Shown piece by piece: positions 40,001 to 49,267 of a stretch of DNA of 64,000 nucleotides. The stretch is taken from contig CM028326.1 of NCBI GenBank assembly GCA_016647705.1, forward strand, positions 5,332,001 through 5,396,000, given 5' to 3'. This DNA comes from Eucommia ulmoides. Lineage: Eukaryota > Streptophyta > Magnoliopsida > Garryales > Eucommiaceae. The notes under the pieces are model-generated. The model saw only the letters and a list, made by a program, of their open reading frames with translations. It was not told where the DNA came from and did not search any database. The translations under genes and the position numbers were made by a program. The first letter of the stretch is position 1. Every line of letters begins with the position of its first letter.

Positions 40001-40431
40001 ACTAAACTTCACCACGAAGGCGCGAATAAAAAATTCACAAAACATCTGTATTCAATTTATGTGTATACGCATATAGTAAAATATAATTGCATTCAAACAG
40101 GCAAACACGCGCATTAGGAAAACACTCTGAAACAATTGAACGAGAGAGGCACGAAGAATTTGCTTACTCGGCTGGCGTCCGGGTCGAGACATGTCTGCGA
40201 ATTCTGCGAATCGGAAACGGCCCTCGGAGATACGATCTTCGGCGATCGACGGCCAAAATTGGCACCAAAGCTTCGTCGCCGCACCGATTTGGACGAGATG
40301 AACTTGTCGACGGAGAACCGAGATGGCGCGAACGGTAGGCTCCGAGAAGACGTCCCAATGAGCTTAGGCTTCCCGCTAACGTTGCTTGAAATGCTGTGCG
40401 ATGGCGCGTTCAACACCCCGATCGATGCCAT
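28085..40431 (-). CDS. APS1: ADP-glucose pyrophosphorylase small subunit, chloroplastic
   Basis: Exons on the minus strand are 40168-40431, 34327-34623, 33159-33428, 32868-33047, 31789-31892, 31549-31660, 29504-29602, 28673-28792 and 28085-28201. All are GT-AG with matching phases and encode 520 aa, the length usual for this subunit. The enzyme makes ADP-glucose and PPi from glucose-1-phosphate and ATP, the committed step of starch synthesis in plastids. Exon 1 is a Ser/Arg-rich transit peptide plus the conserved QTCLDPDAS segment; its Cys81 corresponds to the redox-sensitive cysteine of leaf small subunits. The nucleotide-binding loop [21 protein letters not shown] starts near residue 96; other signatures are [19 protein letters not shown], and the C-terminal beta-helix with [13 protein letters not shown]. 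The wording is that of the small (catalytic) subunit, not the large one. Start ATG 40431 is chosen because MASIGVL fits the family. The 5.5 kb first intron contains a full Copia element; two more introns contain MITE or hAT elements. Confidence 0.96.
28831..29264. mobile_element. Tourist-like MITE in an ADP-glucose pyrophosphorylase intron
   Basis: TTA flanks both ends (28828-28830 and 29265-29267). The right end in reverse complement is GGCCCCGTTTGGTTACT, almost the same as the MITE at 13342. The left end GGTGGGTTTGATCAATG is more decayed. The core carries GGTGGTGGTG/GGCC words near 28,990-29,060. It lies between exons 8 and 7. Confidence 0.65.
29794..30687. mobile_element. Probable MITE-like insertion in the same gene
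   Basis: CTTACGTTTGGTA at the left and, inverted, CTTACGTTGCATTTGGTAC at the right delimit about 0.9 kb inside the intron between exons 7 and 6. Both flanks are rich in ATTCCATT-like words. A GA-rich block lies at 30,040-30,130. The target duplication is not clean. Confidence 0.45.
31182..31249. repeat. Hairpin plus direct repeat in an intron
   Basis: CCCATAAGTG (31182-31191) and CACTTATGGG (31198-31207) are exact inverted arms around AAACAC. The word CACTTATGGGACCTTTGGAG then occurs twice, at about 31,198 and 31,229. This looks like a decayed small MITE end. Confidence 0.7.
31962..32539. mobile_element. hAT-like non-autonomous element in an intron
   Basis: Both ends carry TAGGGATGGCA (left direct at 31962, right inverted ending at 32539), a terminus common in small plant hAT elements. 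The inner 560 bp is dominated by GGTTTTGGTTTCGG-type words. Flanking octamers agree at only 5 of 8 positions, so it is an old insertion. It lies between exons 5 and 4 of the ADP-glucose pyrophosphorylase gene. Confidence 0.7.
35252..35402 (-). repeat. Copia 1, 3' LTR
   Basis: This 151-bp LTR is the downstream LTR when read along the element (minus strand). It starts TGTTA and ends TAACA in either reading and borders the purine tract at 35403-35412. Confidence 0.93.
38960..39380. repeat. Tandem duplication of about 190 bp near the Copia primer site
   Basis: Two units with similar order of words, for example TTGGAATC, GGTATATTATGAGAT, GAGACGGCGCAA and GCCGCGCGTG, start at about 38,960 and 39,155; a third partial unit follows 39,350. 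It lies in the leader/gag position of the Copia element, where gag is otherwise not recognisable. Confidence 0.65.
39595..39745 (-). repeat. Copia 1, 5' LTR
   Basis: Partner of the LTR at 35252. The initiator-methionine-type primer binding site (39582-39594, minus strand TGGTATCAAGAGC) directly adjoins it. Confidence 0.93.
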
Positions 40432-40440
40432 TGTTTCCAC

Positions 40441-40500
40441 AGTTTAGAGAGAGAGAGTGAGAGAGGGAGAGAGAGAGAGTGGAGCTCGGACTGATGAATT
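40441..40500 (-). promoter_or_regulatory. CT-rich leader of APS1
   Basis: The minus strand just upstream of the start codon is a CTCTCTCT-rich stretch, a common feature of plant 5' leaders. No convincing TATA box was seen in the next 150 bp. Confidence 0.4.
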
Positions 40501-40745
40501 TAACTTGGTGGTCGTAATGATTTAACATAGGAAAATAACCATGAATTTGCCACTGGTTCTGCAACTAATTACGAAAAGACCGGGACGATGATTGGTTGTA
40601 CGTAAAATCAGAAAAGGGTATTTCCGGTATTCTGTTTACTTATGAGTTCGCCTGTTGAAAGAACAAGTCCCCGGGGACGCAAGTGGCCACAGGTGCCACG
40701 TGAAAAAATTTGTGACGGACAATTTTTAAGCTCATTTTTATAATA

Positions 40746-41340
40746 GAGTTTTTGACACTTTGCACCCCTTAACTTTCAAGTAAATCCCACTTTTGTCCCT
40801 TTTATTTTAATTTAAACACATAGAACCCTGAAGTCTAAAACAAACCCTGCAAAAAATTTAGACAAAAACTAATTACATGCCAAGAATGTGACTTTTTAAA
40901 GGATTTTTTAGACATTTTGTTCCTTTTTATCCATCTCTCTTCCCCTCCTAAATCTTGAATTCCTTAAGTTGTGATTTAGAGCTAATTTTTTTTTTTGGGG
41001 GAGGGGGGACGAAAAGGAAAATTCCAAAAAAAAACCTTTAGAAAGTTACTTACTAGTTTTTTCATTTAAATTTTTAATTAGAACTGCATTGAGGAAGGAC
41101 AATGAAAAGAAAATTTTCAAAAAACATCTTTAAAAAGTCACTTGACTAATTTCTGTTTAAATTTCGAAGGGTGTTAATGATTAGGACTATATTAGCTTCC
41201 GTTAAACTTTCTAAGGGTGTTAAAGATTAGAACTGCATTGATGTTTTGAAAATTTTAGAGTTTTATGTGTTTAAATGAAAATAACAAGGACCAAAGTGAA
41301 ATTTTGAAGAAACTTCAAGGGTACAAAGTGTCAAAAACTC
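40746..41340. mobile_element. MITE with about 25-bp inverted termini
   Basis: The left end GAGTTTTTGACACTTTGCAC and the right end, inverted GAGTTTTTGACACTTTGTAC, agree in 19 of 20 bases and continue for a few more. Flanking 9-mers (TTTATAATA and TTCTATATA) agree only loosely, so the class (possibly Mutator-like) is not settled. No open frame is present. Confidence 0.7.
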
Positions 41341-43087
41341 TTCTATATATGTTTTGAGGGAATATTTTATTTCCACATCAAACAGTAGGGAATGTTCTCT
41401 TCCTCTTAAAAACACTATTAATAGAAAAATTAAAAATAAATTAAAAATTATTTATATTGGAATTTATTTTCAAGTTATTTTATATTTTTATTTTTTTAAA
41501 ATATTATATTTATCTAATGCAATTCTAATCATTAACTCCGTTCTAATTTTTATTTTCAAAATTATTTTTATTAATTAATTTTTTATATTTAATTTTTTTT
41601 TCCCGATTCCGGTGAAAGACCCTATTAGGGTCCCCACAATTAAGGTACCGTTCCTTCTTCTAGTTAAGATTAGTAGTTTTTTTCAATTTCTTATTTATTT
41701 TTCTTCAGTTTCTTGTTTGTTTGTCTACTTACTTGCGCATGAAGAAAATTTGGCTCAACATATTTTATTCGATACGGGTATTTTTTAATGTGCCGTTTTC
41801 TTGCTTCATCTCGTGTTTTATTACAATTTTTTTGGTGGAATTAAAATTTATATATTTAATTTTAATTTTTAATTGTAAAGCTTTGAGTGCATGATTGAGT
41901 GAGACACCAAAATTTACTGAAATCTATGTGATATTATATGATCAATAAATATGTCTGCTGCATCTTCATTTGTCCCATATCTTATCAACTTTAATAATTA
42001 ATAAATAAATAAATAAAACTATTAACCCAGGAACTTGGCCTTTCATCGACTGGTAGCTCAATTTGTCCATACGTTGCGTGTACGGGCCTAAATTTATTAC
42101 ATAAAATAGAGTTTTAGAATCTCACCAGATGAAACAGCTTTGCAAGACTGGGAATTTAAACATATGAAAAAATATTTATTAATAGAGACGGTGACACATT
42201 TTGAATGAGATTAATCTCACATCCTGTATAGATGTGAGTAAACTTATGGATATACAAAAAAAAAATATCAAAAGTAAGAATATTAATGGTTCAGTTTAGA
42301 TTTAATTTTATATAAAATTTAAAAAACAAATCGTTAAATATGTATCAAATCAAAATTGCAACTAAAATTATCGATTTTTTTAGTATTTAGACTTCGGAGA
42401 AAATTATTGGATTACTATAGCTAGAGTTTTTTTTAGCCCCCCCCCCCAAAAAAAGCTAAACATACATGATATTTACCAAGCCAATCTTATTTTGCAATTT
42501 CACCCATGGTTACTGATTTAATTAGCCAATTTGTATGTTTTTGGAAGGTCAATTTGACCCGAGGACATGGACAGGATTAGGGCTTTGATTTTTAAGCCCG
42601 ATCAAATTTAGGGTTGGATTTTTAGAGCCGGTCTGACTTGACCCGAGGACTATTGATTAATATATATATATAGACATCAAACAAACCCAATACACTAATA
42701 TTTTTATGTTTATGTTTATTTATTTAGTTAAAAAAAAAAAAAGATAGCCCAGTGCTACAAAGCTCCCACTATGCCCGGGGTCCAGGTTTGGGTGTAATTT
42801 TTTTTTGTAGAACCAGACTTAGGTATGAAAGTAAGGCTCGGTCATAGGATCGGACCGGACTAGGGCCTAATATTTTTTTTTTGTAATATTCTAACTAAAA
42901 ATGCCACCATATACCCCTTTTATCTATGGGACTAAAAGTTGAAACAAATAATAGTTAAAAATTTTGACAGTTTTCAATTTGGATCACCATTCATAGGTTT
43001 CATGGGGGCATTGAAACTCACTATGGAAGTTTTTGGTAGCACTGAAATGGAAATAGAAATTATTAAGCACCATTTAGTTAATGTTTC
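41341..43087. other. AT-rich intergenic DNA with a SINE-like fragment
   Basis: No gene is supported. A segment at 42743-42795 (GATAGCCCAGTGCTACAAAG, CTCCCACTATGCCCGGGGTC) resembles the start of an Au SINE. A repeated TTGACCCGAGGAC word occurs near 42,551 and 42,638. Confidence 0.5.
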
Positions 43088-43177
43088 TGTTAAGATAATT
43101 GAGAAGTGAAAAAATATGAATCATATATTGATATATATGAAAAAAGAATTACATAATACAATACAACGATATGTACT
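43088..43177 (-). mobile_element. Copia 2, LTR part 1 (split by hAT)
   Basis: It starts TGTTAAGATAATTGAGAAG and matches the Copia 1 LTR until the hAT target site ATATGTAC (43170-43177). The rest of this LTR continues at 48483, after the hAT element. Confidence 0.85.
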
Positions 43178-43711
43178 AGGGGTGTTCAAAAAACCCGTTG
43201 TCCCACCCCGAACCTGCTCAGAATGGTCCGAACCAGCCCGCAACCCACTGAGTTAACTCAATAGCGGTTGTGAGTTTGGGAAACCCGGACTACCCAGTTC
43301 AAAAACAAGTATAGGTATTTGATGCGAGGGTACACCTGATCCGATCCGATGCGTCTCTTAAAAACCCTATGTTTCTCTCCATTTGCTTGCTCACGAGACT
43401 GCTTCACACTTTCACAGCCATCCCTCTCCAAGACGGCGGTCTTCATTTTCCTTATCTCCTTCCCGATTTCTTTTAATTTCCATATTTGTAGGATTTATAG
43501 CCTTCAAATATGGATATGTTACTCCTTGGAGTTGGAGTTCTATATCGATTTAGAGTTTTCAACTTTTGAGCCCTTGTTCTTCACTGTATTCCAACCCGAC
43601 GACGACGATTTGGGCCTTAGCTAGTTCGCTTACCAGATCGAAGATGACGATGACGATTTGAGCCTCCATTCGCTACTTCACTAAAACAGATCAACGATCT
43701 GAGGCCTAGTT

Positions 43712-44240
43712 TTGTGTGTTCTTTCACCCCTACTTGCGATTTGTTGTTATTTCATCCCTGCTTATACGTTTATTATGTCCGATTGATTATCAACCAATTA
43801 TTTCTTATTGTTTCTGTAGTTCTGTAAGTTTATGTTGTCTAATTACTTACTTGTATAGTTATGCTATATGTTCTCTCATCTATGCTTGCGATTTGCTTAC
43901 CAGATCGAAGACAACGAGTATGATTTGAGCTTAGTTCGCTACTTTGTTGTAGCAGATCGATGATTTGAGCCGTAGTTCGCTACTTCGCTGTACCAGATTG
44001 ATGATTCGAGCCCTAGTTCTATATGTTCTCTCATCCTTGTTTGCGATTTATTTTTTTCTCATCCATGTTTCTATGTTTATTCTGTGTGATTGATTATCGA
44101 CCAATTATTTTCAATTGTTTCTGTAGTTCTATAAGTTTATGTTATCTAATTGCTTACTTCTATGATTATGTTGTCTGTTCTCTCATCCATGCTTGCAATT
44201 TGTTGTTCTCTCATCTCTGCTTACTAGTTTTTTATATTCA
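43712..44240. repeat. Tandem duplication of about 307 bp in the hAT leader
   Basis: Segments from about 43,715 and 44,022 share TGTTCTYTCA, TTGCGATTT, GATTATCRACCAATTATTT and TTGTTTCTGTAGTTCT in the same order. It precedes the transposase and is AT-rich, with short repeats of a GATCGATGATTTGAGCC type between the copies. Confidence 0.75.
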
Positions 44241-44580
44241 TAAGAATTGGATTAGATGGCTAATTGGGCAGAGTAGTGATCAGATTCAATTCTGATTGAT
44301 ATGTGTATTAATTTGTATGTGTATGTGAATTCAATTCGGATTCACTCTAATTTGATTCATATGTGAATCTGAATTTAGATTATAGTGATTTTGATTTAGT
44401 CTATCAATTTGATTTTTAATTTATGATCTTTATATGATTTTGATTTATGATTTCTTAATTTAGTTAGTCTCTGAATGTTAAAAACTAATTTTATATGTTT
44501 AGTTAGTGATGTCATTATATAAACACATCCAACATAAATAAAGAATAGTTTTTTTCTTTCTTAATATTTTTAGATACAAA

Positions 44581-46718
44581 ATGGATGTTGCTGATGGTGG
44601 TGAGAATATTGTGCATAATGGAATTAGAAATACTGGAATAACTAATGTGAATGCGATGGATGAACATATACCAAAACCTAATAAAAGAAAACGTCCTTAT
44701 GTTTGGGAACATTTTACTCGTTTGAAACAAGAACCCGGTTCGAAAGATTCACCTAGGGCTACTTGTAACAACTGTGGAGAAACTTACTATTGTGATAGCA
44801 AGAAACATGGAACGTCGGCACTAAAATCTCACATAGAATTTCAATGAAAGAAATTTGAGAGAAGGGAGCTTCCTAAGGGTCAAAGAACATTGGGATTTAA
44901 ACTAAAGAATGGTACTGATGAGGGTTCGGGTCAACTTGTGAGTTGGAGTTTTAGTGTCACTGCATGTAGAGAAGCGCTAGCCAAAATGATAATTGTTGAT
45001 GAGTTTCCATTAAGATTTGTGGAGAATGAGGGGTTTAGGGAATTAATGCACGTTGCTTAGCCGAAAGGGGTAAAAATACCTAGTTGAACGACGGTGGCTA
45101 GAGATTATATAGTTCTACATGTAACTAAGAAAAAAAAATTAAAAAATTTGTTGAAGGGACAAAGAATATGTTATACTACAGATACTTGGACGTCTTTGCA
45201 AAATTTGAATTACATGTGTCTCATAATGCATTACATCGATAGTAATTGGAAACTGAATAAGAAAATATTAAATTTATGTTTAGTTATAAGTCACAAAGGG
45301 AAAACTATTGGTAAAACAGTTGAGTTATATTTGCTTGAGTGGGGTATAGACAAATTTCTCACATTAACCGTTGATAATGCAAATTCTAATAATAGGGTAG
45401 TTAAATTCTTGAAAACAAAGACCAAAGATAGATAGGGAATCGTTCTTGAGCATGAATTTCTTCACATGAGATGTTGTGCCCATATTTTGAATCTTATAGT
45501 GTGTGAGGGTTTGAAAGAAATGGATAAGTCAATTGTTAAAATTTGAAATGCGGTAAGATATGTCAGGGGCTCTCCATCTAGAATGACAACTTTTAAGACG
45601 TGTGCAGAAAAAGATGGTATCAATTTTAATAGTTAAGTTTGCCTAGATGTGCCAACTAGATGGAATTCAACCTATTTCATGCTATATAGGGCAATCATAT
45701 TTCAAAAAAGATTTGAACTTTTAGAGGATGAAGATGCACAATACCAATCACTTTATAATGATAACAACGTCGGTGATTTAGGAGAGGAAGTTGATGGTAA
45801 TAATAGAGGGAAACAAAGGAGAATGGCTTTGGGGCCACCAAATAGTGACGATTGGCAAAATGCCAAATCATTTGTCAAGTTTTTGAAACTTTTCTATAAT
45901 GCGACCTTGAAATATTTTGGGTCTTTATTTGTCACTTCCAATGCTTTCTTTATGGAACTTATGGTCATTAAAGGTGTAATATCAAATTTGTCAAAAAATT
46001 CTGACATGTTTCTCTCTTCTATGACAAAAGGAATGCAATCTAAATTTGACAAATATTGGGGTAAATTAGACAAAATGAATTCGTTGTTGTTAGTTGCTGT
46101 GGTCCTTGATCCTCGATATAAATTGAGATATATTAATTGGTGTTTGAAAATAAATTACAAGATTGTAATTGTGGAGGAGATAATGAAGAATTTTATGAAT
46201 TCTTTATCTCATTTATATGATTGGTATGCATCGAATGAAATTGGTAATGTGGTTGTTCATGAAAATGTGAGTGATTCATTATTTGAGAGTAGGTTGGATA
46301 AAGAAGATGAAGATGCCCGTACTTTGTTTTCATCTCAGTTTCGTAAGCACATAGCGGAAGAATGTAATATGTTTAGTAAATCAGAGTTGGATAAATACTT
46401 AGTTTCCCCAGTAGAAATTGAAAGTGATGAGTTTGAAATTTTGGAATAGTGGGGGAGTAATTCAACAAAATATTCAATTCTTTCTCAAGTTGCAGGGGAT
46501 GTATTAGCAATTTTGGTGTCCACGGTTGCCTTTGAGTCTACTTTTAGTACGGGTGGAAGAATTTTAGATCTTTTCCGTAGTTCGTTATAGGCAAAAATGG
46601 TTGAGACTTTGATTTGTACTCAGAATTGGTTGCGGTCATCAAAACCAATCAATCTTTGGGAAGCAATGGAACAAGTAGAACAATATGAAAATATCAAGGA
46701 AGGTAATATTCATTACTT
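44581..46718 (+). pseudogene. hAT transposase pseudogene (zinc finger BED, RICESLEEPER-like)
   Basis: One reading frame runs from ATG 44581 to about 46718 without a frameshift but with eight in-frame stops, at 44845, 45058, 45085, 45433, 45544, 45634, 46447 and 46588. The N-terminus has a BED-type zinc finger (VWEHFTRL, CNNC, then HGTSALKSHI). The middle has the transposase core (YTTDTWTSLQN, LTVDNANSNN, MRCCAHILNLIV, VPTRWNSTY, DPRYKL). The C-terminus has the hAT dimerisation region (YSILSQVAGDVLAI, ESTFSTGGRILD). Known proteins of this family cut and paste hAT elements or, when domesticated, act as transcription factors. This copy cannot make a full protein. Confidence 0.93.
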
Positions 46719-46739
46719 TTTCTCTCTCTCTCCCTCTCT

Positions 46740-46741
<2 letters not shown>

Positions 46742-46793
<52 letters not shown>
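46742..46793. repeat. (TA)n microsatellite
   Basis: About 26 TA dinucleotides follow directly after a CT-rich run, just downstream of the end of the transposase frame, probably within its last intron or 3' UTR. Confidence 0.97.
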
Positions 46794-46796
<3 letters not shown>

Positions 46797-47504
46797 ATAA
46801 CTCTTCTATCTTTTATTGATTATGGACTTGACTATAATTTCTTTTGTTCATATTGTCATATTGTTCTTTTGTGTTAGGACTTGTTGAATTGAGTTCAACA
46901 ATTACAGTAATTGATGATTGATTGATGTTACGCTTATTTAATTTTTCAAGGTAAAGATTATTAAATTGCAGATATACATTGCATTTTATTTGTATTTTTT
47001 TTTTTGTGAAATTTTACTTTTATTTTAAACATTATTTATTTTGATTTTGGAATTTGAAACATGTGATCGATGTGGTTTTGGAGATATAAAGTCTGGATTC
47101 AACCTGCAAGGACGTAATTGATTAAATTATTTTATTTATTTTTGGTTATTTTAGACTCTCATTTATTTCAATTATTTAGTTTATTAGTATTGGTTGTATG
47201 ATGTGTAATAATTTTGTTTTGTTTTTGTTTTTGAAGTTTTAATATTTGAAAACTACAAAAAAAAATTAAAATTGTGTGTTCTGATATTTCTGTTTCTGTC
47301 TCATCTACTAAAAAAAATAAAAATTGTGGGCTGTTGCAAATTTAAAAAAAAAAAAAAAATCTTGTAATTGAGCCAAATGGTTGAAATAATCAGCCCAAAC
47401 TTGAAAATTTATATTTGTTGTCTGTTTTTGTATAAAACAAGCCAGCCTAATATGTAGGCCCAACCCGCTGGCCTGCTGGACCCCGATCCGCCAATAATTG
47501 GGCG

Positions 47505-48344
47505 TAGAGGTGTGCACGGGTCGGGTGGGGCTATTTTTTGGCTAATTTGACACTTGACCCGAAAGTCATCGGGTCAGTGAGTCTTGAACCCGTTGTGGAC
47601 AGATTTTTTCAAATAACCGACGTTGTCAAATGGCTTTCGAGTTCGGTCGGAGTCGGTTGGAAAACAAAGGTTGAGAATGAGATGAGGATTTAGGGATGAA
47701 GATTGAAGACATTAAATAAAACAAACAAATTTGCAGAGCCAATAATCAGATAAATAGAACTAACAAAACAGAAATAAATTCACATAAACAGATCTACAGA
47801 AACGAAAACACAACGGCGAAAACAGAATCAAAAACAGAAATATTCATATATTTAGTAGAACAGAAACAAAAACACACCTCAAGTTGTAAATCGTCATCGT
47901 TGTAGGCTTGTAGTATTGTCACTCACTATCCACAGGCACCGGATCCATTGATTGAAGAAGAATCCTCGGAGAAGAAGAACAATAGAAGAGGAAGAAGATT
48001 GAAGAGTGAAGAAGGAAGAAGAACAACAATTGATTGATTCGAAGCAGAGAGATTCTATCTATTAGCGTATGGAGAAGAGAGATCGAAGAGGAAGAAGACT
48101 AGAGAGATCGAGAAGGCAGCGGCTAGAAGGCTGAATGAAATATGAAGTAAACCCTAGTAGAACGGTCGGATCGGGTACACACATGAAAACATGGAGTAAA
48201 CCCGTTAATCGACCTGGGCAAATTAAAACAGAAGCCTTTTAACCCGATGGCCGACCCAAAAATCAAATTACCTGACCATTTCGGGCGTGAGTTGGACAGA
48301 TTAACCGGGTGGGTCGAGTCTGACGGGTTGATTGCACACCCTTA
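47505..48344. mobile_element. Nested non-autonomous hAT element
   Basis: It begins TAGAGGTGTGCACGGGTCGGG-like (left) and TAAGGGTGTGCAATCAACCC (right, inverted). Flanking octamers ATTGGGCG (47497-47504) and ACTGGGCG (48345-48352) agree at 7 of 8 bases. It sits near the right end of the larger hAT element. The 840 bp encode no transposase. Confidence 0.85.
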
Positions 48345-48474
48345 ACTGGGCGGAGCTGCAACGGGCCCGAAATCGTGTTTTTTATTTTAGCCCATACTCT
48401 TCCAACCCGCCCATGTTCGACTCTGCCCAATGTACAGGCCCAAATTATGCCCGCTCGACCCATGAACAGTCCTA

Positions 48475-49267
48475 ATATGTACACATATTTATAGGGGGAG
48501 TGGGGGTTAGAATTTTTTCCTAATGAGCCACGCAGGCCAAACCCATATAATACATTAATATCCCCCTTCAAACTTAAGGCGGTAAGTGGAAGGTGAACTT
48601 GAGTTTGGAAACCAGAAAGTGAAAGCGTCCGGGTGGATTAGCCTTAGTGAAAATGTCGGTTGTCTGATCGGCTGAACTGACGGATTGTAGACGAACCGTA
48701 TTCTGGAGAATGTGATGACGGATGAAGTGACAATCAGTCTCGATATGTTTTGTACGCTCGTGAAAGACATCATTATGAGCGATCTGAATAGCACTCATGT
48801 TGTCACAGTGAAAGGTAGTGGCGGCAGGAGAAGAGATGCCCATGTCAGCGAGTAGCCATTGAAGCTAGAAAAGTTCTTGAGTGACATCAGCCATAGCACA
48901 ATATTCAGCTTCAGTACTGGAGTGAGCAATCACAGTTTGTTTCTTACTACATTAGGAAATAAGAAAATTGCTCAAAAAAAAACTAATAACTAGTGGTTGA
49001 ACGTTTGTTGGTAGGGTCTCCAGCCCAATCGGCATAAGATAGGAGCAGACTGAGCTGAGAAATGAAGCCCATGAAATGAAGTACCTTTGACACACCGAAG
49101 AATGTGAAGAACAATTGAGTAATAGGTGGTCCGAGGAGCGGACAAGAACTAGCTAACCTGATGAATGGCATAGGCAATATCAGGGCAGGTGACAATAAGA
49201 TATACAAGACTTCCAATCAGTTGAGGATATAGAGTGGCATCCTGAAGAGGTGAACCATCGAGTGGAG
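48475..49267 (-). mobile_element. Copia 2, LTR part 2 and RNase H/RT 3' part
   Basis: 48483-48560 completes the split LTR. Read on the minus strand, 48563-48925 holds the RNase H end ([36 protein letters not shown]) and 48930-49262 the C-terminal part of the reverse transcriptase region, both with frame breaks. The coding sequence stops at the Gypsy insertion site TGGAG (49263-49267) and resumes at 57830. Confidence 0.88.

Larger units (their letters stand above)
43178..48474 (+). mobile_element. hAT transposon inserted in a Copia LTR
   Basis: The element is 5297 bp. It begins TAGGGGTGTTCAAAA and ends, inverted, TAGGACTGTTCATGG. The 8-bp duplication ATATGTAC is perfect (43170-43177 and 48475-48482). 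It encodes a decayed hAT transposase and contains a second, smaller hAT element at 47505-48344. Confidence 0.95.

Noticed and set aside
28085-40431. ADP-glucose pyrophosphorylase large subunit
   Set aside because: The QTCLDPDAS segment, 520-aa length and [17 protein letters not shown] wording are those of the small subunit.
43088-49267. hAT transposase as a domesticated host gene
   Set aside because: It lies between intact hAT ends with a perfect target duplication and has eight stops, so it is a transposon pseudogene.
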